Shown here: positions 6,666 through 16,210 of the stretch, piece by piece
Position numbering within the stretch: position 1 is the stretch's first letter
Layout: each line of letters starts with the position of its first letter
Source of the DNA: Blastochloris viridis
GTDB taxonomy: Bacteria > Pseudomonadota > Alphaproteobacteria > Rhizobiales > Xanthobacteraceae
NCBI RefSeq assembly: GCF_001402875.1
Contig: NZ_CP012946.1
Coordinates: 1,900,001 to 1,964,000, forward strand
Direction: 5' to 3'
Length of the DNA: 64,000 nt
Position numbers and translations under genes: made by a program
The notes under the pieces: generated by a model
Told to the model about the DNA's origin: nothing
Database searches by the model: none
The model's input: the letters and a program-made list of their open reading frames with translations, nothing else

Positions 6666-7355
6666 ATGCCCAGAACCGATCAGCTCGATCCGCTGCTTTA
6701 TGGTGACGAATGGCCGTCGCTGCGGTCTGCGACCGGGCGGGTGGACGTTCATTCTCTCGCGGCTTTTTGGGCGCGGGAAAGCAAGGTTCCGGGCCATTAT
6801 TTCGAGTTTGGCGTCGGAGCCGGCCGTTCCGCGGTATCGGCGCTCAGAGCCGCGGCAAAGCACAATCTGAACATAGAATTCCACCTGTTCGACAGCTTCG
6901 AGGGCTTGCCACCGCTCGAAGGCCTCGACGCAGACTCAAGGCAGTTTCAGCAAGGCCAATTCTCGTTTGGCGTCGATCAGGTCAAAGAGTTCCTGCGCCA
7001 GCATGATGTTCACGCCCTGGCTCCGATCCACTTCTATAAGACATGGTTCTCGGCGCTCGATACAATCGAGATCGATCCCGCCATTCGCGCCGCCATCGTC
7101 CACATCGACTGCGACCTTTACAGTTCGGCGCTTCAGGTCCTGAACTTCATCGGCCCACGGCTGGAAAGCGGCACGATCCTGCTGTTCGACGACTTCAATG
7201 CGTTCAATGCCAGCAACGACCGCGGCGAACGTCGGGCGCTGTCCGACTGGATCGACCAAATCAACAACGATCCCGCGTCCCCCATGGCCGAGCTGACGCC
7301 GTACGTCAGCTATGGGTGGCACGGGCAAGGATTCATCTTCAATAGAATGGGATGA
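6666..7355 (+). CDS. TylF/MycF-like SAM-dependent methyltransferase
   Basis: This 229-residue protein has a class I methyltransferase motif I, YFEFGVGAGRSAVSAL (about 45-60). It also has the family-typical VHIDCDLYSSALQVLNFI segment (about 145-162), whose acidic residues bind the metal in the TylF (macrocin O-methyltransferase) family, and a later ILLFDDFNAF. No signal peptide is seen. The natural substrate is not evident; relatives methylate sugar hydroxyls, and many bacterial copies sit in surface-glycan or secondary-metabolite loci. It stands alone here, just outside the tRNA-Gly integration site, with lower GC than its neighbours. It could therefore be part of an older island. Confidence 0.8.
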   Translation: MPRTDQLDPLLYGDEWPSLRSATGRVDVHSLAAFWARESKVPGHYFEFGVGAGRSAVSALRAAAKHNLNIEFHLFDSFEGLPPLEGLDADSRQFQQGQFSFGVDQVKEFLRQHDVHALAPIHFYKTWFSALDTIEIDPAIRAAIVHIDCDLYSSALQVLNFIGPRLESGTILLFDDFNAFNASNDRGERRALSDWIDQINNDPASPMAELTPYVSYGWHGQGFIFNRMG

Positions 7356-7724
7356 AATCCGGCTAATCTTCTGATATGTCTAGCATAAAATTTCAGGTCA
7401 GAAAGCCCGGCCGCCGGCCCGGCCGGAGCTGGCGACCTTCGACACCGGCACTGCGGCTCACCCGCCCTGCCCGCTGAACGCCGCGCTGCCCAACATCGAT
7501 GGCTTGGCTCAGATGCCACCGCGATCTGGCTGTCCCGCGACGGCGCCGCGCACACCGCCCGCGCTCGCCAATGTCCAGCGCCGCTGCTCAGTTGCGCCGT
7601 GATACGGTTTCCGGATGATGTCGTCGTGATCGGCGGACGCAATTTCGCTGATCTGGACCACGAAATGCCGGCCGATCGGCCGGATTTCGCATGAAGCCAT
7701 CCCAAACGATTCAAGGGGGCCGAA
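7356..7724. other. 369 bp without a confidently supported gene
   Basis: This is GC-rich sequence between the methyltransferase and the CDF transporter. A minus-strand frame at 7509-7700 (63 codons, EIRPIGRHFVVQIS) could be a small or decayed gene but has no support beyond the open frame. A GGGGG ribosome-binding tract for the next gene lies near its end. Confidence 0.5.
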
Positions 7725-8651
7725 TTGAAGACCGAACAGGGCGTCCTTCGCATTTCGATCGTGGTGACGGTGATCCTGGCCGGCCTCGGCATCCTGTTCG
7801 GCATCCTGTCAGGCTCATCCTCGATCGTGTTCGACGGCGTCTATTCGCTGACCGACGCCACCATGACCGTGGTGGCGCTGCTGGTGTCGAACCTCATCAG
7901 CGCCTCGACCGCCACCGCCCCGGCCAAGAGCAAGCTGGTCGAACGCTTCACCATGGGGTTCTGGCACCTCGAGCCCATGGTTCTCGGCCTGAACGGCACC
8001 TTGCTGACCGGCGCCGCGATCTATGCGCTGATCACCGCCATCGAAAGCCTGATGGCCGGCGGGCGCCAGCTCGCGTTCGATCAGGCCATCGTCTATGCGG
8101 CGCTGACCGTCGTCATCGCCACCGGCATGGCGATCTTCGACATCCGGGCCAACCGCGCGATCCGCTCGAATTTCCTGGCGCTGGACGCGCGGGCGTGGCT
8201 GATGTCGGCGGCGTTGACCGCGGCGCTGCTCGTCGCATTCGTGTTCGGCTATCTGATCCGCGGCACCGGCCTCGAGTGGGTGTCGCCCTATATCGACCCG
8301 GCCGTGCTGGCGCTGGTCTGTCTGGTGGTGATCCCGATGCCGATCGCCACGATCCGGCAGGCGTTGGCCGAGGTCCTGCTGGTGACGCCCGCGGACCTCA
8401 AGCAGCACGTCGACACCCTGGCGCAGGACGTCGTGCAGCGATACGGCTTCGTGTCCTATCGCGCCTATGTCGCAACGGTCGGCCGCGGCCGGCAGATCGA
8501 GCTTTATTTCATCGTCCCCATCGGCTGGCCGGCCAAAAGGCTGGAGGAGTGGGACCGCATCCGCGACGAGATCGGCGAGCTGGTCGGCGGCGAGAGCCCC
8601 GACCGCTGGCTGACGATCGTTTTTACCACCGATCCGGAATGGGCGGATTGA
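7725..8651 (+). CDS. Cation diffusion facilitator family transporter
   Basis: The TTG start at 7725 is preceded by AAGGGGGC. The 308-residue inner-membrane protein has about six membrane segments. It starts RISIVVTVILAGLGILFG, followed by the CDF metal-site helix FDGVYSLTDATMTVV with its two Asp residues eight positions apart. A soluble C-terminal domain of ~90 residues is typical of metal-sensing CDF tails. The family exports divalent metals such as zinc, iron or manganese by proton antiport. The metal cannot be assigned from sequence. It is monocistronic and convergent with the exonuclease gene. Confidence 0.88.
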   Translation: MKTEQGVLRISIVVTVILAGLGILFGILSGSSSIVFDGVYSLTDATMTVVALLVSNLISASTATAPAKSKLVERFTMGFWHLEPMVLGLNGTLLTGAAIYALITAIESLMAGGRQLAFDQAIVYAALTVVIATGMAIFDIRANRAIRSNFLALDARAWLMSAALTAALLVAFVFGYLIRGTGLEWVSPYIDPAVLALVCLVVIPMPIATIRQALAEVLLVTPADLKQHVDTLAQDVVQRYGFVSYRAYVATVGRGRQIELYFIVPIGWPAKRLEEWDRIRDEIGELVGGESPDRWLTIVFTTDPEWAD

Positions 8652-8729
8652 GCCGAAATCGCCCGACCAGCTGTTCGACCCGCAGCATTTTCGTTTGCAA
8701 GCCGGGGGCTCGCTGCTGCGAAACAGGCG

Positions 8730-9383
8730 TCAGGGATCCCAGTTCCGCGTGCGCGGGATGCGGATGCCGCGGGCGATATAGTCGATCAGCTTGACGTACA
8801 TCATCGCCGCCATCAGCGCGTCGTTGAACGCGTCGTGCACCGGCCGCTCCGGCACGCCGAGGTCCTGGGCGATCGCGGAAAAACGGAGGTCGATCTCGGT
8901 GCCGGGCGGGGCGTCGCCGTATTTGCGCTCGTAGTAGAGCCGCGAGATCTCGACCAGCCGGTTGGGGACATGGATGTTGGCGGCGCTGAGCAGGTAGCGG
9001 TTCAGCATCGCCACGTCGAATTCGAGATAGTAGCCGACCAGCGGCCGCGGCCCGATGAACGCCATCAGCTCGGGCAAAATTTCCGCCATCGGCCGCGCCT
9101 TCGCGAGGTCGATCTCGCGCAGCTGGTGGATCTTGATCGAGGTCGCTCCCACCGGCCCGGTCGGGCGCACCAATGCCTCGTAGCGCCCGCTGGTGAGGAT
9201 GCGGCCATCCCGGATCGGGATCGCCGCCACCGCGACGATCTCGTCCTGCCAGGGGTCGAGCCCGGTGGTTTCGCAATCGATCGACACCGCCTCGCCGCTG
9301 ACGTCCTTCTCGAACAGGAAGGCGTAGCGGCGGTCGGTCATCGCCAGACGATCGATCAGGCGGACCAGCGGGCGGAACGGCAC
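8730..9383 (-). CDS. DnaQ-like DEDDh 3'-5' exonuclease
   Basis: This 217-residue protein carries the three exonuclease motifs. ExoI has Asp and Glu in SIDCETTGLDP (about 34-44), ExoII has Asp in YYLEFDVAML, and ExoIII has His and Asp in HDAFNDALMAA (about 182-192). It is therefore a DEDDh nuclease of the PolC/DnaQ epsilon type. The start is 3 bp after the stop of the cNMP/CBS/DUF294 gene. It ends the acetate permease operon. This arrangement (DUF485, permease, DUF294 protein, exonuclease) is common in proteobacteria. The nucleic-acid substrate is unknown. Confidence 0.88.
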   Translation of the reverse strand: MPFRPLVRLIDRLAMTDRRYAFLFEKDVSGEAVSIDCETTGLDPWQDEIVAVAAIPIRDGRILTSGRYEALVRPTGPVGATSIKIHQLREIDLAKARPMAEILPELMAFIGPRPLVGYYLEFDVAMLNRYLLSAANIHVPNRLVEISRLYYERKYGDAPPGTEIDLRFSAIAQDLGVPERPVHDAFNDALMAAMMYVKLIDYIARGIRIPRTRNWDP

Positions 9384-9386
9384 GGC

Positions 9387-11192
9387 TCAAAACACCGAGA
9401 GATTGAAGTGGCGGCGCACGATATCGCGGAACTGCTTTACCGCGAAGAGCGCGTCGCGCAGCAGGTCGCGCTCGATCGCCGACATCTCGGTCGGCCGCAC
9501 CAGGCCGTCGCCGATGCCGCGCAGGGCTTTGAGCTGGGCGTCGAGCTTCAGCTCCGACAGGAACAAAAAGGCCTGGTTGAGCTCGTGGGCGAAATCCGCC
9601 CCGAACACCCCCCACGCCGACACCAGCTCGATGCGGCGGCTGGTCGAGGTCTCGGTGAGGCCGAGTTCGAGCGCCATCGCCCGGATGCCGTGGACGATGG
9701 GAAAGATGCCGCCCTTCTTGACGTCGAGCGCATCGCCCTTCCGGCCCTCGGCGGTGATGAAGGAGCGGAAGAAGCCGACCGGCACGGTGAACTGCTCGAT
9801 AGCGCGGGCGAAGTGGCCGAGCCACACCTTCTCACCCTTCAGAGTCTCGATCAGGGCAAGCTTGGCGTGGTCGAGCAGGCGGGCCTCGCCCGCCACCGCC
9901 TGGGCATCGAAGAAGATCGCGGTGTCGAGGAAGGCGTGCTCCTCCGGCACCACCGCCCAGCGGCGAAATTCGGATTCGAACTCCTCGACGGTGCGCGACC
10001 ATTTCGGATTCGACACCATCACATTGCCCGGGCAGGGCGGAAAGCCGAAGCCGATCAGCGCATCGGAGAAGCGGCGGCGGAAGGCGTCGAGTTCGGCCGC
10101 ATCGACCGGCTCGGCCAGCAGCAGGCCGTTGTCCTGGTCGGTGCGCATGGTCTGCTCGCCGCGGCCTTCCGACCCCATCACGATCAGGCAGCCCTTGCGC
10201 CTGATCTCCTCGGGCGCGGTGATCTCGAACAGCCGGCGCAGCAGGCGGCGGTTGAGGTCGGAGGTGATCTCGGCGATGGCCTGCACTTTCAGGCCCTGGC
10301 GGTGCAGCCGCTCGACCTGGCCGGCAATTTCGCGCGCGGCCGGCGCCAGATCGGCCACCGTGGACGCGCGTTCGATGCGCCCCGTCACCACAGGGCTCGA
10401 TCCGGCGATGAATCCCAGCAAGTGGATGTCCTCCAGGAAGCCGAGAAACGTGTCGCCCTCGCGCACCACCAGGCGCCGCTTGTTGTGCCGGGTCATCGCC
10501 ACCAGCGCGGTGGCGACGAAATCCTGCGGGCTGACGGTGACGAGGCCGTAGCGGGCGACGTCGCCGATGCGGGCGGTGAGCGGCCTGCCCTCCAGCACCA
10601 CGGCCTTCGCCAGCGTCATGCCGGTGGCGATGCCGGTGCGGCCGCCCTCGTGGACGATCAGCGCGTCGACGTGGCAGTCGTTCATCAGGTGGCCGGCCTC
10701 GGCGAGGCTGCGGTCGCCGTCGATCTCCACCGCCGGCGACAGCGTCAGCTCGGCGACGTGCGCGCGCATCAAGGCGCCGACCTCGCGCAGCTCGGAGCGG
10801 CTGGCAAACGCCTCCAGCTTGTCGGAGGTTTCGCGATAGAAATGGGCGGCAAATGCCGGATTACGGCGCATCAGATCGAGCGCCTTGTCGCGCGGCAGCA
10901 CGTAGGCCAGCGTTTCCTCGGCGGCGATGAAATCGTGGGCGCAGGCGCCCTGCACGATGGCACGGCTGTCGAACATGCGCTTGGGGCCGAGCAGGTCGAT
11001 GACCTCGCTGGAGTCGCGCTCCTCGACCGCACCCTTGACCACGACGTAGAGCGCCTCGGCCGGCGCGCCGCGGTGCAACAGCACGTCGCCGGGACGAAAA
11101 TAGCCGATATCGAGCGCCGCCCTCACGTCCTCGATCTCAGGACCTGTGAGCCGGTCGAACGGCGGCGCGTGGCGGTCGAACACCTTGGGCAT
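9387..11192 (-). CDS. cNMP-binding/CBS/DUF294 putative nucleotidyltransferase
   Basis: The 601 residues fall in order. An N-terminal cyclic-nucleotide-binding-like domain (about 15-110, FRPGDVLLHRGAPAEALYVV) comes first. A CBS pair follows (about 150-270). Next is a DUF294 nucleotidyltransferase domain with GSEGRGEQTMRTDQDN (about 340-355), which has the G-S/D-x-D pattern of GlnD-like enzymes. A DUF294 C-terminal helical domain completes it. The protein is cytoplasmic. Such proteins are encoded with acetate permease ActP and are thought to sense adenine nucleotides or signal nucleotides to tune transport. The molecular reaction is not established. Confidence 0.88.
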   Translation of the reverse strand: MPKVFDRHAPPFDRLTGPEIEDVRAALDIGYFRPGDVLLHRGAPAEALYVVVKGAVEERDSSEVIDLLGPKRMFDSRAIVQGACAHDFIAAEETLAYVLPRDKALDLMRRNPAFAAHFYRETSDKLEAFASRSELREVGALMRAHVAELTLSPAVEIDGDRSLAEAGHLMNDCHVDALIVHEGGRTGIATGMTLAKAVVLEGRPLTARIGDVARYGLVTVSPQDFVATALVAMTRHNKRRLVVREGDTFLGFLEDIHLLGFIAGSSPVVTGRIERASTVADLAPAAREIAGQVERLHRQGLKVQAIAEITSDLNRRLLRRLFEITAPEEIRRKGCLIVMGSEGRGEQTMRTDQDNGLLLAEPVDAAELDAFRRRFSDALIGFGFPPCPGNVMVSNPKWSRTVEEFESEFRRWAVVPEEHAFLDTAIFFDAQAVAGEARLLDHAKLALIETLKGEKVWLGHFARAIEQFTVPVGFFRSFITAEGRKGDALDVKKGGIFPIVHGIRAMALELGLTETSTSRRIELVSAWGVFGADFAHELNQAFLFLSELKLDAQLKALRGIGDGLVRPTEMSAIERDLLRDALFAVKQFRDIVRRHFNLSVF

Positions 11193-11256
11193 CGGCCCCT
11201 CCCGAGCGGGAAGGAAAAGGCCGGGGCGGCGGACCGCCCCGGCCGACGGAGATGGC

Positions 11257-12948
11257 TCAGTGCGCGGCGGATTTCGACGCGCCGATGCCGGTCTGGCAGC
11301 GGACGTACTGGGCGGGGAACCCAGCCCGGTCCTCGGCCGCGCGCTTGGAGCGGTCGAGGGTCGACACCAGCCAGATGGTGAAGAAGGCCAGCGACATCGA
11401 GAACAGCGCCGGGTTTTCGTACGGGAATGGCGCCGACCCCTTGGGATTGCCGAGCACGCCGACCCACACCGTCGGGCCGACCACCACCAGCGTCACCGAG
11501 GAGATCAGGCCGGCGAACCCGCCAACCAGCGCGCCCATGGTGGTGAGGTTCTTCCAGAAGATCGACATCACCAGCACCGGGAAGTTGCACGAGCAGGCGA
11601 TGGCGAAGGCAAGCCCCACCATGTAGGCGACGTTCTGCTGTTCGAACACGATGCCGAGCAGCACGGCCAGGATGCCAAGGAACACGGTGGCGATCTTCGA
11701 GACGCGGATCTCATCCTGCTCGTTGGCGCGGCCCTTCTTGATCACCGACGCATAGATGTCGTGCGAGATCGCCGAGGCGCCGGCCAGAGCGAGTCCCGAC
11801 ACCACCGCCAGGATGGTGGCGAAGGCAACCGCGGCGATGAAGCCGAGGAAGATGTTGCCGCCGACCGCGTTGGCCAGATGCACCGCCGCCATGTTGGAGC
11901 CGCCCAGGATCGCCGCGATCGGGCCCTTGGTGGCAAGGATCGTGGGATCGAGGAACTGCGGGTTGGTCGAAACCAGGGTGATGGCGCCGAAGCCGATGAT
12001 GAAGGTGAGGATGTAGAAATAGCCGATGAAGCCGGTGGCGTAGAACACCGATTTGCGGGCGGCCTTGGCGTCGGCGACGGTGAAGAAGCGCATCAGGATG
12101 TGGGGCAGGCCGGCGGTGCCGAACATCAGCGCCACGCCGAGCGAAATCGCCGAGATCGGATCGCTGATCAGCGAACCCGGCGACATGATCTTCTGGCCGA
12201 GTGGGTGAACCTCCACCGCCCTGGCGAACAGCGCCTCGGGGTTGAAGCCGAAGGTGAACAGCACCGCCAGCGCCATGAAGGTCGCGCCGCCGAGCAGCAG
12301 GCAGGCCTTGATGATCTGCACCCAGGTGGTGGCCACCATGCCGCCGAAGGTGACGTAGGTGACCATGAGGGCACCGACCATCAGCACGGCGTAGAGATAG
12401 TCCATTCCGAACAGGATCTGGATCAGCTTGCCGGCACCGACCATCTGGGCGATCAGGTAGAATGCCACCGTGACCAGCGAGCCGCACGCCGCCAGCACGC
12501 GGATCTGGGTCTGGCCGAGCCGGAACGAGGCGACGTCGGCGAAGGTGTATTTTCCGAGGTTGCGCAGCTGTTCGGCGATCAGGAAGGTCACGATCGGCCA
12601 GCCGACCAGCCAGCCGACCGAATAGACCAGCCCGTCATAGCCGGAGGTGTAAACAAGGCCGGAGATGCCGAGGAACGAGGCAGCCGACATGTAGTCGCCG
12701 GCGATGGCAAGGCCGTTCTGCCCGGCGGTGATGCCGCCGCCAGCGGAATAGAACGCGGCCGCCGACTTGGTGCGCTTGGCCGCCCACCAGGTGATCGCCA
12801 GCGTCAGCGTGACGAAGCCGAGAAACATGCCGATGGCCGACCAGTTGGTGGCCTGCTTGGTGACGTCGCCCTGCACGCCGGCGGCGCTCGCCAGCTCGGG
12901 TGCGAGGATCGCGGCCGAGACCAGTAGAAGTGTCGTAAGCCGGCTCAT
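11257..12948 (-). CDS. actP: Acetate permease ActP (sodium:solute symporter family)
   Basis: The ATG at 12948 overlaps the DUF485 gene stop by one base (TGATG). The product has 563 residues. An N-terminal signal-like helix ends ASAAG, followed by about 13 membrane helices. SSF-family features include [20 protein letters not shown] (about 68-87), which is typical of ActP, and [14 protein letters not shown]. ActP takes up acetate and other short monocarboxylates across the inner membrane, useful to a photoheterotroph that grows on acetate. The pairing with the DUF485 gene supports the assignment. Confidence 0.93.
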   Translation of the reverse strand: MSRLTTLLLVSAAILAPELASAAGVQGDVTKQATNWSAIGMFLGFVTLTLAITWWAAKRTKSAAAFYSAGGGITAGQNGLAIAGDYMSAASFLGISGLVYTSGYDGLVYSVGWLVGWPIVTFLIAEQLRNLGKYTFADVASFRLGQTQIRVLAACGSLVTVAFYLIAQMVGAGKLIQILFGMDYLYAVLMVGALMVTYVTFGGMVATTWVQIIKACLLLGGATFMALAVLFTFGFNPEALFARAVEVHPLGQKIMSPGSLISDPISAISLGVALMFGTAGLPHILMRFFTVADAKAARKSVFYATGFIGYFYILTFIIGFGAITLVSTNPQFLDPTILATKGPIAAILGGSNMAAVHLANAVGGNIFLGFIAAVAFATILAVVSGLALAGASAISHDIYASVIKKGRANEQDEIRVSKIATVFLGILAVLLGIVFEQQNVAYMVGLAFAIACSCNFPVLVMSIFWKNLTTMGALVGGFAGLISSVTLVVVGPTVWVGVLGNPKGSAPFPYENPALFSMSLAFFTIWLVSTLDRSKRAAEDRAGFPAQYVRCQTGIGASKSAAH

Positions 12949-13253
12949 CACTTGGTCTCCTCGACGATCTTGCGGGTCAGAGCGTCGAACTGCGAATTGG
13001 CGCGCCGGACATAAATCCCGGTGAGGACGAAAGCGGCAACGATGACGCCGAGGCCGATCGGAATGCCGATGGTGGTAACGCTGGTGCCAATGCGGATGGC
13101 GAGGAACCCCTTCGCAAACGCAACCAGCAAGATGAAGCCGAAATAGATCACCAGCATTGCCCCGGTCAGGAGCCAGGCGAAGCTGGTTCGGCGGGCGACC
13201 AGCTCCTTGAAATGTGGATTGGCCGAAATTCGGCCGACGATGTCCGTGTCCAT
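12948..13253 (-). CDS. DUF485 membrane protein (YjcH type), partner of ActP
   Basis: The ATG at 13253 with AGAGGAAA upstream gives 101 residues; the longer frame is not supported. The N-terminal [20 protein letters not shown] and two membrane segments (about 26-48 and 58-80) are characteristic of DUF485. The gene overlaps actP by one base. This family is nearly always co-transcribed with acetate permease, but its role is not known. Confidence 0.92.
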   Translation of the reverse strand: MDTDIVGRISANPHFKELVARRTSFAWLLTGAMLVIYFGFILLVAFAKGFLAIRIGTSVTTIGIPIGLGVIVAAFVLTGIYVRRANSQFDALTRKIVEETK

Positions 13254-13493
13254 GGGTGGTTTCCTCTCGTGGTTCCCGCGGAAAGGCGCGTCGATCTGGC
13301 GTCGACGTTTCTTGCCCGCCAACGACAACCCTGCCGGTGTCCGCCCCAACGTGACGCCGCCATGCTGCCGATTGCAAGCGAAACTAGTCAGGGTGCAAGC
13401 AGCCGTCAGTTCGCAATAAGTCTTGCGACTTTGGGCCATGGATCGAGGATCGTCGACGGTGGACGTTGGCTCGCGCCGGCGCGAGAACCGCGA

Positions 13494-14609
13494 TCAGCGT
13501 TCGCGTTGCGGCCGGGCGGCAGCATCCGCCGCGCGCTGTTCGATCGCCGCCCGCAGCAGCGCCGCGGCGCGAAATGGTGCGTGGATAAGTTTCGAAAACG
13601 GCAGCGCCGCGAACAGGCCGACCACGAGTCCGAGGTGGAACGCCAGCACCAGCGCCATTGCAGCGGTGTCACGCAGCGCGAGAACGACAAGCCCGCTCAC
13701 GCCGACCGCCGCGAGCAGCGCCAGCGCAACGACCTCGCCGCCAGAGGTTTCCGGCGCCAGCGGTGCCGAATCGGCCTGCCGCTTCACCGCCAACAGGCCG
13801 CCGGCGCCGACGGTGAGCAGCACGCCGCCGCAAAGCCCGGCCAGCACCGGCAGGCTGAGCAGCGGGTATGGCGCCTCCCGGCCGAGCACGTGGCCGTAGA
13901 ACCCAGCAGCCAAGGTGGCGACCACGCACAGCCCGAGCCCGAGCACCATGATCTGGTGCAACAGCCGCCGGCGCTGCGGGGCGGCGCCCTCGGCCACGGC
14001 GCAGCCGGCACCGCCGAGATTGCGCAGCGTGACGATGTCGGACAGCGCCCGCGGCAGCGCCGCCACCGTCGCCGGCACTGACGCCGGGATGCGAATCGCC
14101 CGCCAGAACGCCAGCGTGGCGAGACAAAGCGCCACCACCGCCCACGCCAGCGCCGCGGCGGCGGCACCGGCCATCACCGCCCACGGGATCACGCGGTAGA
14201 ACGCCCCCTCCCCGCGGTGCGCCGCGAACAGCGCCTCGCCCGGCACCGACAGCACTGTGGCCGCCAGCGCCAGCGCCACGACCGCGGCGACCGCCAGCGC
14301 CACCCGCCTGCCATTGGCGGCAAACGCGGCGCCGAGCCGGCGCGGCCAAGCGTGGCGGGCATAGCTTTGCTGGCGCACCCGCGCCAGGGTGCGCGGCACG
14401 TTGACGTCGAAGACGTGCGGCGGCGCGTACTGGCAGGCGAAGTAGCAGTCGCGGCAGCCGTGGCAGAGGTTTGCCAGATAGTCGAGGTCGCCGTCCGGCA
14501 GCTCGCGCAGCCGGCCGAGCGCCGGGAAGGTGGCGCAGAAGCCTTCGCAATACATGCAGGCCTGGCAGATGCGCAGGATGCGGCGGGCCTCGTCGTCAGG
14601 GTCCGACAT
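13494..14609 (-). CDS. tcuB: TcuB/CobZ-type iron-sulfur membrane protein
   Basis: The ATG at 14609 gives 371 residues and overlaps the tcuA-like gene by 14 bp. The N-terminal ~90 residues hold two Cys clusters, CQACMYCEGFC (about 15-25) and CHGCRDCYFAC (about 49-59), typical of two [4Fe-4S] centres. The rest has about six membrane helices with His residues suited to b-haem. TcuB passes electrons from the flavin of TcuA to the quinone pool during tricarballylate oxidation. In some photosynthetic bacteria the equivalent halves form CobZ, which makes precorrin-3B in cobalamin synthesis. Neither tcuC/tcuR nor cob genes are next door, so the substrate stays open. Confidence 0.82.
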   Translation of the reverse strand: MSDPDDEARRILRICQACMYCEGFCATFPALGRLRELPDGDLDYLANLCHGCRDCYFACQYAPPHVFDVNVPRTLARVRQQSYARHAWPRRLGAAFAANGRRVALAVAAVVALALAATVLSVPGEALFAAHRGEGAFYRVIPWAVMAGAAAAALAWAVVALCLATLAFWRAIRIPASVPATVAALPRALSDIVTLRNLGGAGCAVAEGAAPQRRRLLHQIMVLGLGLCVVATLAAGFYGHVLGREAPYPLLSLPVLAGLCGGVLLTVGAGGLLAVKRQADSAPLAPETSGGEVVALALLAAVGVSGLVVLALRDTAAMALVLAFHLGLVVGLFAALPFSKLIHAPFRAAALLRAAIEQRAADAAARPQRER

Positions 14610-15933
14610 GCTGGCTCCGCGCCCCGTTTGACGCCAATCGCGCCGCCGCCTCGCCGGCAATCCGCCCGGACGCGACCGCGATGGTGAGGCCGAGCCCGGC
14701 GAGATAGCCGCGGCCGAGCATCGCCGCCGCCATGATGGCGCCGGCCGCGAAGACACCGGGCAGCGCCGCGCCGCTGGTCATCGTCACTTGCATGGTTTGG
14801 TCCACCGCCACCCCGAAATGGGTAAAGGTCAGCCCCGGACACATCGGGATGGCTGCGAAGGGCGGCACGATCAGCCCAGCCGGCCGGTCAGCGCGGGCAT
14901 TGAACGCCGCCGCCGCCGCGACAAGCGCCGACGGCTCGATGCCGACGCAACCGGCGAGCTCCGCCAGCGTCGCGGCGCGGATTGGCGCCAGCGCCGCCAC
15001 CGGCGCCTGCCGCTCGCCGTCGGCGTCGAGAATCAGCACCGCATCGCCGCGCTCGGCCAGCAGCCGCCCCCATTTGGCGAAATGGGTGCGGGCGGGATCG
15101 GCCGATTCGTCATCGAGCCGGCGGCCGGCGCGGTCGACCACCAGCCCGAACGGGATGGCCTCGACCCGCGTGACGATGCCGCCGTCGAACTTCGGGCCGC
15201 GGGCGTCGACCGCGACGAGGTGGCCGCGTCCCGCCGCCCCGGCCGGTCGCGCGCCCAAATCCAGCAGAACACGCAGCACGCGGCCGGTGTCGAACGGCGT
15301 ACCGCGGATGGCAAAGCGCGCCGCCGCCGGGCCGAAGTCGCGCGCGAGCCAGGCGAGATCGGATTGATGGCCGCCGGCCGCCGCCACCGCCGCGGCGGGC
15401 CGAACCGCGTGGGTCTGGCCGTCTCGCCGAACCTCGATGGCGAGACCGTGCTCGGCCGCAAGGCCCGTCACCTCGGCCTCGTGCCACACCGCAACGCCGC
15501 AGCGCGCCGCCTCGGCGTAGAGCGCGTTGACCACCGCCTTGCCGCCGCCGAGGAAGTAGGCGGTCTTGCGCGAGGGCGGCAGCGAGCCGCCCGGCCGCTG
15601 GAACGCGACGCCGCAGCCGGCCAGCCATGCTGGGATGTCGGCGCTGGCCCGGATCAGCCGGCTGGCGACGCCGGCATCGTGCGCGCCTTCGGTGACGCGG
15701 TCGAGGTCGGCCAGAAACGCCGCCTCGTCATAGGCCCCCGGCATCAGCTCGGTCGGGCCGGCGTGCATCAGGCGGAGGTTGCGGCCGTGGCGAGCGTTGC
15801 CGCCGCGCAGCGCCGGCGGCGCTGCGTCCACCACCAGCACCGCGGCGCCGGCCCGGCGGGCGGCGATGGCCGCCGTCAAACCGGCGATGCCGCCGCCGGC
15901 CACCAGCACGTCGCAGCTCACATCCCGGCGCAT
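14596..15933 (-). CDS. tcuA: FAD-dependent TcuA-like dehydrogenase (tricarballylate dehydrogenase or CobZ flavoprotein half)
   Basis: This 445-residue flavoprotein has an N-terminal dinucleotide fold, VLVAGGGIAGLTAAIAARRAG (about 9-29), and a C-terminal FAD closure, GVFAAGAIMAAAMLGRGYLAG (about 400-420). It belongs to the fumarate reductase/succinate dehydrogenase flavoprotein superfamily, in which TcuA turns tricarballylate into cis-aconitate. It overlaps the tcuB-like gene downstream, making a two-gene operon. Because CobZ of photosynthetic relatives consists of the same two modules, a role in cobalamin ring synthesis is an alternative. Downstream of the pair, toward actP, are about 240 bp of spacer. 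Confidence 0.82.
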   Translation of the reverse strand: MRRDVSCDVLVAGGGIAGLTAAIAARRAGAAVLVVDAAPPALRGGNARHGRNLRLMHAGPTELMPGAYDEAAFLADLDRVTEGAHDAGVASRLIRASADIPAWLAGCGVAFQRPGGSLPPSRKTAYFLGGGKAVVNALYAEAARCGVAVWHEAEVTGLAAEHGLAIEVRRDGQTHAVRPAAAVAAAGGHQSDLAWLARDFGPAAARFAIRGTPFDTGRVLRVLLDLGARPAGAAGRGHLVAVDARGPKFDGGIVTRVEAIPFGLVVDRAGRRLDDESADPARTHFAKWGRLLAERGDAVLILDADGERQAPVAALAPIRAATLAELAGCVGIEPSALVAAAAAFNARADRPAGLIVPPFAAIPMCPGLTFTHFGVAVDQTMQVTMTSGAALPGVFAAGAIMAAAMLGRGYLAGLGLTIAVASGRIAGEAAARLASNGARSQHVGP

Positions 15934-15984
15934 GGTCGAACGCTCCGTCGCGGGCGCCGCAGCCGCAGGGCGTCGCGGCCCCGG

Positions 15985-16060
15985 CTAGTGGTCCGATTCC
16001 GACATTTGCTCGCGAGTTGCCCCAAGCGGGATGCAAATGTCGGAATCAAAGGACCACTAG
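15985..16060. repeat. Palindromic repeat A (bulged hairpin)
   Basis: The left arm CTAGTGGTCC-GATTCCGACATTTGC pairs with a right arm that has three extra A residues between the two stem parts. The outer stem is 10 bp, the inner 15 bp, and the loop about 23 nt. The ends are CTAG. It lies between tcuA and gatB and has no coding content. It looks like an extragenic repeat of Rhizobiales. Confidence 0.75.
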
Positions 16061-16074
16061 CAAGTTGCTGAATC

Positions 16075-16151
16075 GAGTGGAGCTTTTGAATTTGACATTT
16101 GAGAACGCACGTGGCGCAGCCGGGACTCAAATGTCAAATTCGCTCCACTAG
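16075..16151. repeat. Palindromic repeat B (bulged hairpin, reversed orientation)
   Basis: AGTGGAGC plus GAATTTGACATTTGAG pairs with CTCAAATGTCAAATTC plus GCTCCACT. A four-T bulge lies in the left arm, so the design matches repeat A turned round. The loop is about 21 nt. Confidence 0.75.
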
Positions 16152-16198
16152 CGCATTTTCCGCACAAGTGGGATCCGGTTGTGCGAAAGAAAATGCGA
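16151..16198. repeat. Palindromic repeat C (bulged hairpin)
   Basis: CGCATTTTC-CGCACAA pairs with TTGTGCG-AAA-GAAAATGCG, again leaving an AAA bulge in the right arm. It begins at the last base of repeat B. Confidence 0.7.
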
Positions 16199-16210
16199 AA
16201 TAACAAAGAC

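Noticed and set aside
7509..7700. 63-codon minus-strand frame before the CDF gene
   Set aside because: The start looks protein-like, but no family, ribosome site or neighbour supports it. It was left as a possible remnant.
8835..11381. 848-codon plus-strand frame
   Set aside because: It is the antisense shadow of the exonuclease and cNMP/CBS/DUF294 genes, His/Asp/Arg-rich with no domain.
11146..12927. 593-codon plus-strand frame
   Set aside because: It is the antisense shadow of actP with low-complexity composition.
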